Shown here piece after piece: positions 1 to 6,358 of a DNA stretch of 8,473 nucleotides. Source of the stretch: Pseudomonadota bacterium (GTDB lineage Bacteria; Pseudomonadota; Gammaproteobacteria; Steroidobacterales; Woeseiaceae); the NCBI GenBank assembly GCA_022565135.1, contig JADFKA010000064.1, positions 1 to 8,473 on the forward strand, in the 5' to 3' direction. The translations under genes and the position numbers were made by a program. How positions within the stretch are numbered: position 1 is the first letter of the stretch; every line of letters starts with the position of its first letter. Under the pieces are notes generated by a model. That model saw only the letters and a program-made list of their open reading frames with translations, made no database searches and was not told where the DNA came from.

Positions 1-2
1 TG

Positions 3-224
3 AAATGGCGCAATTGGAAAATGCTTATCAAAGAGATTGATCCAGATAGTTATGCGATCAATAACATGGCTTATGCATCAATCTACAATCTGATCGTAGA
101 TCCAAAGGAAGAAGAGCCTGAAAAATTCTATCTCGATGACACCTGGGTAGACGCTCCTTTATGGCAAGTTATAGAGGATCACCTGGCATCAATCGAAAAA
201 GATCCTGGCGCTCCGGACCAGTAA
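3..224 (+). CDS. C-terminal part of an unrecognised acidic protein (5' end outside the window)
   Basis: The reading frame is open from the window edge to a TAA at 222-224, so this is probably the end of a longer gene that starts upstream. The first in-window ATG (21) has no convincing Shine-Dalgarno sequence and its codon is preceded by in-frame sense codons (KWRNWK), which fits a partial gene. The visible ~74 residues are acidic and rich in Asp, Glu, Trp and Tyr, with motifs such as EIDPDSYAINN and DDTWVDAPLWQVIEDHL. No membrane segment or known domain is recognised. The local sequence is AT-richer than the rest of the window. A stand-alone 67-residue protein from ATG 21 is the alternative. 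No function is proposed. Confidence 0.45.
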   Translation, partial: KWRNWKMLIKEIDPDSYAINNMAYASIYNLIVDPKEEEPEKFYLDDTWVDAPLWQVIEDHLASIEKDPGAPDQ

Positions 225-546
225 CTGAGTTTCAGATCTTGAAACAAGAAGCCGATAACTACGTCGAAGCCGAAATGGCATTGGCCAATAGTAACTATCC
301 AAAAGTCTGGGCGAAAATGATCGAGGAACCGCAGAATCTCACATTATCTGAAATGAGAGTTATTGACGGCAATTTGTGGGCCCATGTTCTTGTGCGTTGG
401 AGAAATCTGTACGAGATGATGAGTCTTTTCCACGGGAGCTCGTTAACTGGATCGACGAAAGATTAGCAGAGGCCCCTTACAATCAACAATTGCGAGGGAA
501 AAGAGACTTGTTCATTGTTGTTATGCGTCATTGGCGTTCGGAATAA
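221..546 (+). pseudogene. Frameshifted, N-terminally truncated relic of a small hypothetical-protein family
   Basis: From about 221 one frame reads VTEFQILKQEADNYVEAEMA, continues through an NLTLSEMRVIDGNLWAHVL stretch and WRNLYEMM, then ends at a TAG (464-466) after unconvincing residues. The next frame, from about 421, reads FPRELVNWIDERLAEAPYNQ and ends in RHWRSE at a TAA (544-546). Joined, they resemble small proteobacterial proteins that have an N-terminal membrane helix followed by a helical domain with an EMxxxxxxLxxxxxxWRNLYEM core and an acidic LFP-E-xxxW segment. The family resemblance is from memory and only moderate. The join needs one missing base (or two extra) near 416-428. The usual N-terminal helix is absent, because upstream DNA is read in another frame as the preceding gene. 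TTG 239 and ATG 275 are possible starts for the remnant. A sequencing error could mimic the frameshift. Confidence 0.5.
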
Positions 547-590
547 GCCACCTAGCTTACAACATGATTCGCCTGTGCCAATATTTACCG

Positions 591-596
591 TACAAT
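591..596 (+). promoter_or_regulatory. Possible -10 element ahead of the AI-2E/efflux cluster
   Basis: TACAAT matches the sigma-70 -10 consensus at 5 of 6 positions and lies 22 nt before the GTG start at 619, in the 72-nt gap after the relic gene. The -35 region at the right distance is poor (TTCGCC), so this is only a candidate. It would drive the AI-2E gene and possibly the three efflux genes behind it. Confidence 0.25.
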
Positions 597-608
597 AAAG
601 AAAAAATC

Positions 609-613
609 GGGGA
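609..613 (+). promoter_or_regulatory. Ribosome binding site supporting the GTG start at 619
   Basis: GGGGA lies 5 nt before GTG 619. It supports that start over the ATG at 661, which has only a GAAG-like site and would begin almost directly in the first membrane helix. Confidence 0.45.
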
Positions 614-618
614 AAACG

Positions 619-1728
619 GTGAATACTGCAGCTGACGACAAGAATTTCCAGAAGAACGCGATGGCCTCTTTCATCCAGATCGGAGCACTGCTGTTTTTGC
701 TCGTCTGGTGCTTTCGCATCCTTGCGCCATTCCTGAACATCGTGATGTGGGCAATGATCATCGCTGTCGCGCTCTATCCAGCGCATCAATTACTGACGGG
801 CAAGCTAGGGGGCCGAGAAAAAATGTCGGCGACTCTGTTCGTACTTGCCGGCATCGCGATTCTGGTTGTGCCGACCTATTTGACCGCGGAATCCAGCGCG
901 ACAGCGCTGGGTACGCTGGGCACCAACCTCAAGGAAGGAACAGTATCTGTGTCACCGCCCGATGCGTCCGTTGCTGATTGGCCCGTCATCGGCGAACGCG
1001 TCTATGAAGGATGGACGAATGCCGCGAGTGATCTCGAAGCCACACTGACTAAATTTCAACCGCAGCTGACAGCTATAGGACAGGGATTGTTGAGATTGGC
1101 CGGCTCGCTGGCTATTGGCGTACTGCAGTTCGTTGTGTCTGTCATCATTGCCGGCGTATTCCTCGTCAGCGCGGAAGGCGGCTACAAAACGGCGCTTTCT
1201 TTGTCGTCGAGCTTACTTGGCAGCCGTGGCAATTCCCTGGTCAACCTGTCCATTGAAACCATCCGCAGCGTCGCCAAGGGTGTGCTTGGCGTCGCGATTA
1301 TTCAGGCACTGTTGGCGGGCGTTGGCCTGACAGTAATGGGTGTACCCGCCGCTGGGCTTTGGGCTGGCGTCGTGCTGATTTTGGCAATTATTCAGTTGCC
1401 GCCGCTCATCGTATTGGGCCCGATCGCGTTCTGGGTGTTCTCGGTCGCCGATCCGGTACCCGCTACAATCTTCGCCGCGTATGCATTCATCGTCAGCATT
1501 AGCGATGCGTTCCTGAAACCCATGTTCCTGGGCCGCGGCATGGAAATTCCGATGCTGGTGATTCTATTGGGTGCTATCGGCGGTGCGATTCTGTCAGGCA
1601 TTATCGGCTTGTTCGTCGGTGCGGTGGTACTCGCGCTCGGATACGAGATACTCAAAGCCTGGATGGAAACAGATGAGCTGAACAACCCGAAGCAGCTCAA
1701 TACTGACACCGCCGAAGACGCCAGCTAG
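619..1728 (+). CDS. AI-2E family (PerM/YdiK-type) membrane protein
   Basis: This is a 369-residue polytopic inner-membrane protein of the AI-2E/PerM/TqsA superfamily. Members have been linked to autoinducer-2 or other small-solute export, but most have no proven substrate. The layout fits the family: two adjacent N-terminal helices (about 17-55), a third at about 70-90, a soluble segment at about 91-158, then a block of roughly five more helices. The C-terminal half carries the typical signature LKPMFLGRG followed by MEIPMLVILLGAIGG and GIIGLFVGAVVLALGY, closest in style to YdiK-like members. Length is normal (about 340-370). The start is GTG with a GGGGA site; ATG 661 is an alternative that removes 14 residues. 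The gene ends 29 nt before the likely start of the outer-membrane efflux gene on the same strand, so co-transcription is likely. A link to that pump is inferred from position only, and calling it an AI-2 transporter would be overreach. Confidence 0.9.
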   Translation: MNTAADDKNFQKNAMASFIQIGALLFLLVWCFRILAPFLNIVMWAMIIAVALYPAHQLLTGKLGGREKMSATLFVLAGIAILVVPTYLTAESSATALGTLGTNLKEGTVSVSPPDASVADWPVIGERVYEGWTNAASDLEATLTKFQPQLTAIGQGLLRLAGSLAIGVLQFVVSVIIAGVFLVSAEGGYKTALSLSSSLLGSRGNSLVNLSIETIRSVAKGVLGVAIIQALLAGVGLTVMGVPAAGLWAGVVLILAIIQLPPLIVLGPIAFWVFSVADPVPATIFAAYAFIVSISDAFLKPMFLGRGMEIPMLVILLGAIGGAILSGIIGLFVGAVVLALGYEILKAWMETDELNNPKQLNTDTAEDAS

Positions 1729-1757
1729 CTCGATTGTCGCGCGACATTGCTATTGCC

Positions 1758-3347
1758 ATGATTCGCTTTTCCATACAGCGCCGCCAACAATGTCATTCGT
1801 TGTTGGTGGCAGCGACGGCCGCTTTTCTTGCGGCCTGCGCGCCGGTCGGTCCGGACTACGTGCGCCCGGACATCGCGATCGCCGACCAGTGGCCCGACTA
1901 CGTTCACGATGAGTTTCAGTTTGTGGCGCAGGAATCTGTTAGCTGGTGGCAGATACTGGACGACCCGGTTCTGAATGAACTTGTGGAGCTCGCGCGGCAA
2001 CAAAACAACAACATCAAGATAGCCGGTTTACGGGTGCTCGAGGCGCGTGCCGCGCTGGGCATCGCTGTCGGCAACCAGTACCCGCAAACACAGCTTGTTG
2101 CCGGTAGTGCGACCCGCATCGAGGCGAGCGAGAGCAACGCCAATACAACCGTCGGCGACCTGAGCTTCACCCAATTCAGTGTCGGCGCCAGCGCCTCCTG
2201 GGAGATCGATTTCTGGGGACGTTTTCGACGTGGCATCGAATCGGCAGACGCGAATTTACTGGCATCGTTGGCCAGCTACGATGACACAGTTGTTTTGCTG
2301 ACGGCACAGGTTGTGGATGTTTACGCCGTCATCAGAACGGCGGAAGAACAACTTCGAATAGCCAAAGAAAACCTGGTGCTGCAGCAACGCAGCTATGACA
2401 TCGTCGACGTGCTTTATCGCTATGGCGAGAGCAGTGAACTGGACGTACAACAGGCTGAAACGCTGCTGCTAAGTACCAAAGCGACGATCCCTGGCTTCCA
2501 GGTTACTTTACGCAAGGCCAATCACGCGCTCAGTACGTTGCTGGGTATGCGGCCCGCCGACATGTCGGCCATGATTGGCAAGGGCAGTATTCCGCACGTG
2601 CCCAAAGAGATACTGGTCGGCGTGCCCGCAGACCTCTTGCGCCAGCGTCCGGATGTCCGCCGTGCAGAATTAGCCGCCATGTCACAGAACGCGCAGGTGG
2701 GCATCGCGAAAACGAATTTGTACCCAAGTTTCAGCATCAGCGGCTCATTGGGCCTGGCCGCTGCCGGCAGTACGGACACAACACGCACAGGGGACAGTGG
2801 GTTTGGCGAATTGTTTCGGGCTGAGAGCCTGACCTATTCCGTCGGGCCCTCTTTCGTCTGGCCATTTTTTAACTATGGGCGAATCAAGAACAATGTACGT
2901 GTACAGGATGCGCGGCTGCAGCAGTCGCTGATTCAGTGTCGCGAGATTGTTATCCAGGCGGCCCGCGATGTCGAAGATGCCATGACCGCATACGTCGGCA
3001 GTCAGTTACAAGCAGTCATCCTGACGGCGTCTGTCGTCTCGGCCAAACGCTCGACGGAATTGTCGATGTTGCGTTACAAAGAAGGCTTCGCGGATTACCA
3101 GCGCGTCCTCAACGCACAGCAAGCCCTGTTCGGCCAGCAACAACGCTACGTCGCCAACAGAGGAGACGCCGTCCGCAGCATTGCACAGGTCTATCGCGCC
3201 CTGGGTGGCGGCTGGCAGGATCACGACGCGGCTTTTGTTGATGAGGCGACTCGCATCGAGATGCAACAACGAACGGACTGGGGTGACCTGCTGGAGACGG
3301 ATCGCGCCAGCATCATTGATAGTCATGTCGAACGAAACCAGGAATAG
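1758..3347 (+). CDS. NodT-family outer-membrane efflux lipoprotein (TolC-like channel)
   Basis: This is the outer-membrane factor of a tripartite efflux system (NodT/OprM/CusC type, two OEP repeats). A short basic N-terminus and hydrophobic stretch lead to the lipobox LAAC, with the acylated Cys codon at 1836-1838 and GPDYVRP directly after it, which is classic for the family. Further hallmarks in order are WWQILDDPVLNELVELA, SWEIDFWGRFRRGIESA, LYRYGESSELDVQQAE, the second-repeat block PADLLRQRPDVRRAE, then AKTNLYPSFSISGSLGLAA, and the C-terminal WPFFNYGRIKNNV and YRALGGGW. Length (529 aa) is slightly above the usual 460-500, with a charged extension after the last motif. ATG 1758 is preferred because it gives a normal lipoprotein signal peptide (Cys27). 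A TTG at 1734 is in frame, only 5 nt after the upstream stop, and would add 8 residues. Neither start has a clear Shine-Dalgarno, so coupling to the upstream gene is possible. The partner adaptor starts 10 nt after its stop. Confidence 0.95.
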   Translation: MIRFSIQRRQQCHSLLVAATAAFLAACAPVGPDYVRPDIAIADQWPDYVHDEFQFVAQESVSWWQILDDPVLNELVELARQQNNNIKIAGLRVLEARAALGIAVGNQYPQTQLVAGSATRIEASESNANTTVGDLSFTQFSVGASASWEIDFWGRFRRGIESADANLLASLASYDDTVVLLTAQVVDVYAVIRTAEEQLRIAKENLVLQQRSYDIVDVLYRYGESSELDVQQAETLLLSTKATIPGFQVTLRKANHALSTLLGMRPADMSAMIGKGSIPHVPKEILVGVPADLLRQRPDVRRAELAAMSQNAQVGIAKTNLYPSFSISGSLGLAAAGSTDTTRTGDSGFGELFRAESLTYSVGPSFVWPFFNYGRIKNNVRVQDARLQQSLIQCREIVIQAARDVEDAMTAYVGSQLQAVILTASVVSAKRSTELSMLRYKEGFADYQRVLNAQQALFGQQQRYVANRGDAVRSIAQVYRALGGGWQDHDAAFVDEATRIEMQQRTDWGDLLETDRASIIDSHVERNQE

Positions 3348-3371
3348 AGAATCTGCAATGTCGAATGAAAC
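3325..3371 (+). repeat. Short direct repeat containing two in-frame ATG codons at the adaptor start
   Basis: The 14-mer ATGTCGAAYGAAAC occurs at 3325-3338 and 3358-3371 with one mismatch, 33 nt apart and in the same frame, so both encode MSNET. The first copy lies inside the end of the outer-membrane gene and the second is the likely adaptor start. It looks like a duplicated translation start. Confidence 0.6.
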
Positions 3372-4467
3372 TGCACCAGCCAAAGTGTCCAAAGCGCCCA
3401 TGGACCCCGTAAGAAAATGGACCCTGATCGTGCTGGGTGCCTGCGTCGTGATGATGTTCTGGTACTTGCGTGCGGACCGTGTGACGCCTTATACAACGCA
3501 AGCGCGAGTGCATGCACTGGTCGTGCCCGTTGCCCCGCAGGTATCTGGCATCGTCGTCGATGTTTACGTAGGCAAGAACGAATACGTCGTCGCGGGTCAG
3601 AAGTTGTTTCGCGTCGATCCGGACACCTACGAGCTGGCCGTCGAAACGGCGCTTGCGAATCTCCAATCCGCGAGACAAGCCACGGGTGCGTCGAGCGCAG
3701 GTGTCGATGCGGCGATAGCATCGTTGGAATCCGCCCGGGCGAGTGTCGTTCGAGCTGAAAAAGACACGTACCGATTACGGCGCATAAAAGAAGAGGATCC
3801 GGGCGCGTTGTCCGATCGACGACTCGAACAGACAGAAGCATCTTTGTCGGTCGCGATTGCTCAGTACGCATCCAGAGAGGCAAGTCTTGAAAAAGCGCGA
3901 CAGGACTATGGTGCGGACGGCGACCAAAATGTGAGGATCCTGCAGGCGCAGGCCACGCTGGATCAGGCAGAACTCAATCTGTCACGGACGACGATCTACG
4001 CGGCCAGCGACGGATTGCTAACCGACGTACGCCTCGATCGAGGTAATTTCGCGGCCGCGGGTGCGCCACTCATGACCTTTATCGGCATGCACAACATTTG
4101 GGTTCGGGCGGACTTCACCGAAAATAACCTGGGCCACATCGACCCGGGTGATCCCGTTGAGATCGTCTTCGATGCTCTACCGGGGCGAGTTTTTACTGGC
4201 CATGTGAGTTCGACAGGATTTGGCGTCGACGTTGCCGACGCAGCGCTCGGAAGCTTGCCGTCAATCAAAACCGATCGGCAGTGGTTGCGCGATGCACAAC
4301 GATTTCCCGTCAACATCGAATTCGAACTGCGTGACGAAGACGACAGGCAGGCAATACGCGTTGGCGCGCAGGCATCGGTCATTGCCTACACCGGCAACAA
4401 TTGGTTGTTCAATGCCGCAGGTAAACTCTATGTCAGAATCGTGAGCGTTCTGACCTATGCCTTCTGA
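3358..4467 (+). CDS. HlyD/EmrA-type periplasmic adaptor (membrane fusion protein)
   Basis: This adaptor protein should link an inner-membrane transporter to the outer-membrane channel encoded just upstream. One N-terminal helix (about 21-37) anchors it with the bulk in the periplasm. Next come the first half of a biotinyl-lipoyl-like domain (about 46-88, VPVAPQVSGIVVDVYVGKNE then G-x-x-LFRVDPDTY), a long Ala/Glu/Arg-rich coiled-coil hairpin (about 92-205), the second lipoyl half (TTIYAASDGLLTDV, then RGNFAAAGAPLMTFI) and a C-terminal beta-barrel (WVRADFTENNLGHIDPGDPV). This order is the EmrA/AaeA pattern. At 369 aa it is of normal size. ATG 3358 sits 10 nt after the upstream stop with AGGA and GAGA upstream. 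ATG 3325 is in frame and would add 11 residues, overlapping the previous gene. Its 3' end overlaps the DUF2955 gene by 11 nt, which indicates translational coupling with its probable transporter partner. Confidence 0.95.
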   Translation: MSNETAPAKVSKAPMDPVRKWTLIVLGACVVMMFWYLRADRVTPYTTQARVHALVVPVAPQVSGIVVDVYVGKNEYVVAGQKLFRVDPDTYELAVETALANLQSARQATGASSAGVDAAIASLESARASVVRAEKDTYRLRRIKEEDPGALSDRRLEQTEASLSVAIAQYASREASLEKARQDYGADGDQNVRILQAQATLDQAELNLSRTTIYAASDGLLTDVRLDRGNFAAAGAPLMTFIGMHNIWVRADFTENNLGHIDPGDPVEIVFDALPGRVFTGHVSSTGFGVDVADAALGSLPSIKTDRQWLRDAQRFPVNIEFELRDEDDRQAIRVGAQASVIAYTGNNWLFNAAGKLYVRIVSVLTYAF

Positions 4468-5536
4468 TACCAAGGTGCCGGCAGCAATCGGCATGAACAT
4501 CGCAAACCTTCGAATCCTGAGGCTCGCGCTGGCAACCTCATTGTCGATGCTGTTCTCACAAATTATTAATTGGCCGCTTTCTTTTATGGCACCGGTCTTC
4601 ACCATGTTGATCCTGGCGCTGCCTCTGCCGGCATTGTCGCTCAAGAAAGGCGTCACGTTCGTGCTGGTCCTGGTCGTCTGTTGCTATGCCGGTCTCGCGC
4701 TTTTACCGTTCATTCTCAATCAACGCATGGTTGGCATTGGCCTGCTAACACTCGCCTTGTTCCACAGTTTCTATTTTACAGCACGCGGCGGCTCGCCTGT
4801 TCTGGGCGCGTTTGCGACCATAGGTCTCGCAATAACGACGTCAATCGGTACGGTCTCGATTGACGCGGTGCTGGGCGTTCTGCAGGGACTCAGCATGGGA
4901 GCTGTCGTCGGCATCGCGTTTGTATGGATCGGTCACGCGATATTGCCGGACTCGTCCGCCCGTGTGGAAAATGCGCAGCCCGCTGCAGTCAAGCCCGAGT
5001 CCAAAAAGCCCGACCCGGCTGCCGCGCGACGTAGCGCCTGGCGGTCACTACTCATCGTCATGCCCGTCATCATCTGGTTTCTGATGTCCAGCGCGAGCGC
5101 GAGTTATGCCGCCGTCATGATCAAAGTTGCGACCATGGGACAGCAAGCCGGCCTCGATCAGACACGCCAGGCTGGACGGTCACTGCTGTACTCAACCCTG
5201 ATCGGCGGAGTTGGCGCCGTCATTGGCTGGCAGGTGTTGAGTATCTGGCCATCATTGCTCATGTACACGCTGTTGATCGGCCTCTGCGGCCTGATCATCG
5301 GCCCTCGTATATTTGCGGGACAAGGTTTGCACAAGAATGGGGCGACATGGTCCTACGGTTTTCTGACCATCATCGTCGTGCTCGCGCCCGCGGTGCTTGA
5401 CGGTCAGGCGGGATCAAGTGCTGACGCCGCATTTTGGTCGCGGCTAAACATGTTTGTGCTGGCGACACTCTATGCCATCGGCGCCGTGTTCATCTTCGAT
5501 ACACTGTGGCCGTCAAAACAAGAGGACCCGGAATAG
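4457..5536 (+). CDS. DUF2955 inner-membrane protein, probable efflux transporter subunit (FUSC/AaeB-like)
   Basis: This 359-residue polytopic protein matches what I know of DUF2955 proteins, which commonly follow a HlyD-type gene. The N-terminal half (about 15-165) has the family pattern: LRLALATSLSMLF, then INWPLSFMAPVFTMLIL, LPALSLKKGV, a Phe-rich segment with FYFTARGGSPVLG, and a helix ending GHAILP. A hydrophilic Pro/Lys/Ala-rich linker (about 167-192) separates it from a second block of about six helices (195-350). The two-block membrane layout recalls AaeB/FUSC transporters, although no large cytosolic domain is present. The proposed role is the inner-membrane part of a tripartite exporter with the upstream adaptor and outer-membrane channel; the substrate is unknown. 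The start lies inside the adaptor's last codons (11-nt overlap, ATG 4457 before TGA 4465). ATG 4493 is a less attractive alternative. The stop is 5 nt from the stop of the convergent channel gene. Confidence 0.85.
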   Translation: MPSDTKVPAAIGMNIANLRILRLALATSLSMLFSQIINWPLSFMAPVFTMLILALPLPALSLKKGVTFVLVLVVCCYAGLALLPFILNQRMVGIGLLTLALFHSFYFTARGGSPVLGAFATIGLAITTSIGTVSIDAVLGVLQGLSMGAVVGIAFVWIGHAILPDSSARVENAQPAAVKPESKKPDPAAARRSAWRSLLIVMPVIIWFLMSSASASYAAVMIKVATMGQQAGLDQTRQAGRSLLYSTLIGGVGAVIGWQVLSIWPSLLMYTLLIGLCGLIIGPRIFAGQGLHKNGATWSYGFLTIIVVLAPAVLDGQAGSSADAAFWSRLNMFVLATLYAIGAVFIFDTLWPSKQEDPE

Positions 5537-5541
5537 GCCTG

Positions 5542-6204
5542 TTATTTTGACGCCCCGCCCTGCGTTTCCGAAAGGTAGGCGCCCACAAGGCCCGCCACCA
5601 GGATTGCGAGATAGAACTGACCGACGATCGCCTCAAAGTAGGCGAGCGCGCGTGCGGATAAGGTCAGCGGCAGCAGGTCGCCGTAACCCAGTGTCGTCAA
5701 CGTCACAAAACTGAAATAGACCCAGTCGGGATCCCAGGCACCCGCCTGGTGCTCAACAATGCCGCTGAACGACCCCGGAACCGCTGCATCCAGCAGTGAA
5801 TACATCAACGCCCAGATAACGCCGAGCATCAGGTAGACGCAGATAGCACCGATGATTCTGTTGGCGCTGACCTTGCTATCCAGCGCGATCTGCTTCATCG
5901 CGACTGCCATCGCCGTCGCCAGAAATATCAGCATTGCCAGCGTTGAGCCAAAGAGATACGCCGATTGGTGATCGTAGGCAGACAGGAAGTTTAGTCCCAT
6001 TCCAATCACCACCAGTGCGACAGCAGCCTTAAAAACATAACCCGACTTGCGCAGGCTCCACAAGCCGATCAGCAGCAGCGACGAAAAGCCAAGCAAACGG
6101 ATGATCGGAATCGGCAACAAATGCAGATCGATCGCGACTGGCACACCGACGAGAAAAACAAGCAGCGCAATCAGCATGTAGGAAAAATCGTTTTTCAAGA
6201 CCAA
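5542..6204 (-). CDS. Potassium-channel-like membrane protein (ion channel 2 family, six TM)
   Basis: This 220-residue inner-membrane protein has the potassium-channel selectivity filter TLGYGD at residues 171-176, within FSFVTLTTLGYGDLLPLT, preceded by a pore helix and followed by an inner helix (about 186-211) rich in Gly and Ala. Five hydrophobic segments come first (about 8-28, 34-51, 56-75, 83-103, 116-138), so the protein is six-TM with a single pore and would work as a tetramer. No regularly spaced Arg/Lys voltage-sensor helix and no cytosolic RCK/TrkA_N or cyclic-nucleotide domain is visible, so it is not a Kch-type regulated channel. The start is TTG 6204, backed by AAGG 6 nt upstream. 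ATG 6177 would remove nine residues and lacks a Shine-Dalgarno. Ion selectivity is inferred from the filter, and the trigger for opening cannot be seen. Confidence 0.9.
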   Translation of the reverse strand: MVLKNDFSYMLIALLVFLVGVPVAIDLHLLPIPIIRLLGFSSLLLIGLWSLRKSGYVFKAAVALVVIGMGLNFLSAYDHQSAYLFGSTLAMLIFLATAMAVAMKQIALDSKVSANRIIGAICVYLMLGVIWALMYSLLDAAVPGSFSGIVEHQAGAWDPDWVYFSFVTLTTLGYGDLLPLTLSARALAYFEAIVGQFYLAILVAGLVGAYLSETQGGASK

Positions 6205-6210
6205 TTTCTG

Positions 6211-6214
6211 CCTT
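6211..6214 (-). promoter_or_regulatory. Ribosome binding site deciding the TTG start of the channel gene
   Basis: On the minus strand AAGG lies 6 nt before TTG at 6204-6202. The later in-frame ATG (6177) has no such site, so the TTG start is favoured. Confidence 0.45.
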
Positions 6215-6242
6215 GCAAGACCGGGGGTTGAAAGTTTATAAA
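6213..6242 (+). promoter_or_regulatory. Weak plus-strand promoter candidate for the peroxiredoxin, overlapping the divergent one
   Basis: TTGCAA (6213-6218) and TATAAA (6237-6242) are 18 nt apart on the plus strand. The -10 uses the palindrome TTTATAAA (6235-6242) that also holds the minus-strand -10. TTGAAA at 6228-6233 is an alternative -35 (5/6), but no good -10 follows at the right distance. The leader to the peroxiredoxin start would be about 100 nt. Confidence 0.25.
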
Positions 6243-6263
6243 TGTTTTCAGTGTATGAATCAA
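6235..6263 (-). promoter_or_regulatory. Sigma-70 promoter candidate for the channel gene
   Basis: On the minus strand TTGATT (6263-6258) and TATAAA (6240-6235) are separated by exactly 17 nt. They match the -35 at 4/6 and the -10 at 5/6. Transcription would start near 6228, giving a leader of about 24 nt that carries the AAGG site of the TTG start. Confidence 0.5.
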
Positions 6264-6269
6264 GCCGCG

Positions 6270-6326
6270 ATGGAGGATAAGATCATCGGCCAGATTGCTG
6301 TTATCTTAGGAGTCAACTGCTCGTGA
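6270..6326 (+). other. 18-codon ORF in the peroxiredoxin leader
   Basis: ATG 6270 opens an 18-residue frame (MEDKIIGQIAVILGVNCS) that ends at TGA 6324-6326. The stop overlaps the GTG of the next tiny frame in a GTGA arrangement. No Shine-Dalgarno precedes ATG 6270, so translation is doubtful. It is listed because the overlaps form a chain leading to the peroxiredoxin start. Confidence 0.15.
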
Positions 6327-6358
6327 CGAATAACAATACTGGAGAACACACATGCTAA
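6323..6358 (+). other. 11-codon ORF overlapping the peroxiredoxin start
   Basis: GTG 6323 follows a strong Shine-Dalgarno-like TTAGGAGT (6306-6313, spacer about 10 nt) and encodes VTNNNTGEHTC, ending at TAA 6356-6358. The stop lies just inside the peroxiredoxin gene (ATG 6352), so a ribosome finishing here could re-initiate there. It could be a leader peptide or chance. The AGGAG would otherwise be unexplained, because the peroxiredoxin has its own GGAGA. Confidence 0.2.
6341..6345 (+). promoter_or_regulatory. Ribosome binding site of the peroxiredoxin gene
   Basis: GGAGA lies 6 nt before ATG 6352, a good site that fixes the start. Confidence 0.6.

Noticed and set aside
161..220. ATG 161 as start of the 161-466 frame
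   Set aside because: The first ~20 residues are a shadow of the overlapping upstream gene, with basic, low-quality sequence; protein-like sequence begins only at about 221.
415..432. Programmed -1 frameshift in the relic gene
   Set aside because: The local TCTTTTC does not fit the canonical slippery pattern, no downstream structure stands out, and the N-terminus is also missing, so simple decay or a sequencing error is more likely.
3006..3401. 131-residue minus-strand ORF opposite the end of the outer-membrane gene
   Set aside because: The plus-strand frames are unambiguous family members here, and the antisense frame has no recognisable features or ribosome site.
3323..3883. 186-residue minus-strand ORF opposite the adaptor gene
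   Set aside because: It lies wholly on the other strand of a clear HlyD gene, is rich in Arg, Pro and Ser, and has no family motif; it is a shadow of GC-rich coding sequence.
5536..5545. Bidirectional terminator between the DUF2955 and channel genes
   Set aside because: The gap is 5 nt and no inverted repeat with a T-run could be found around it.
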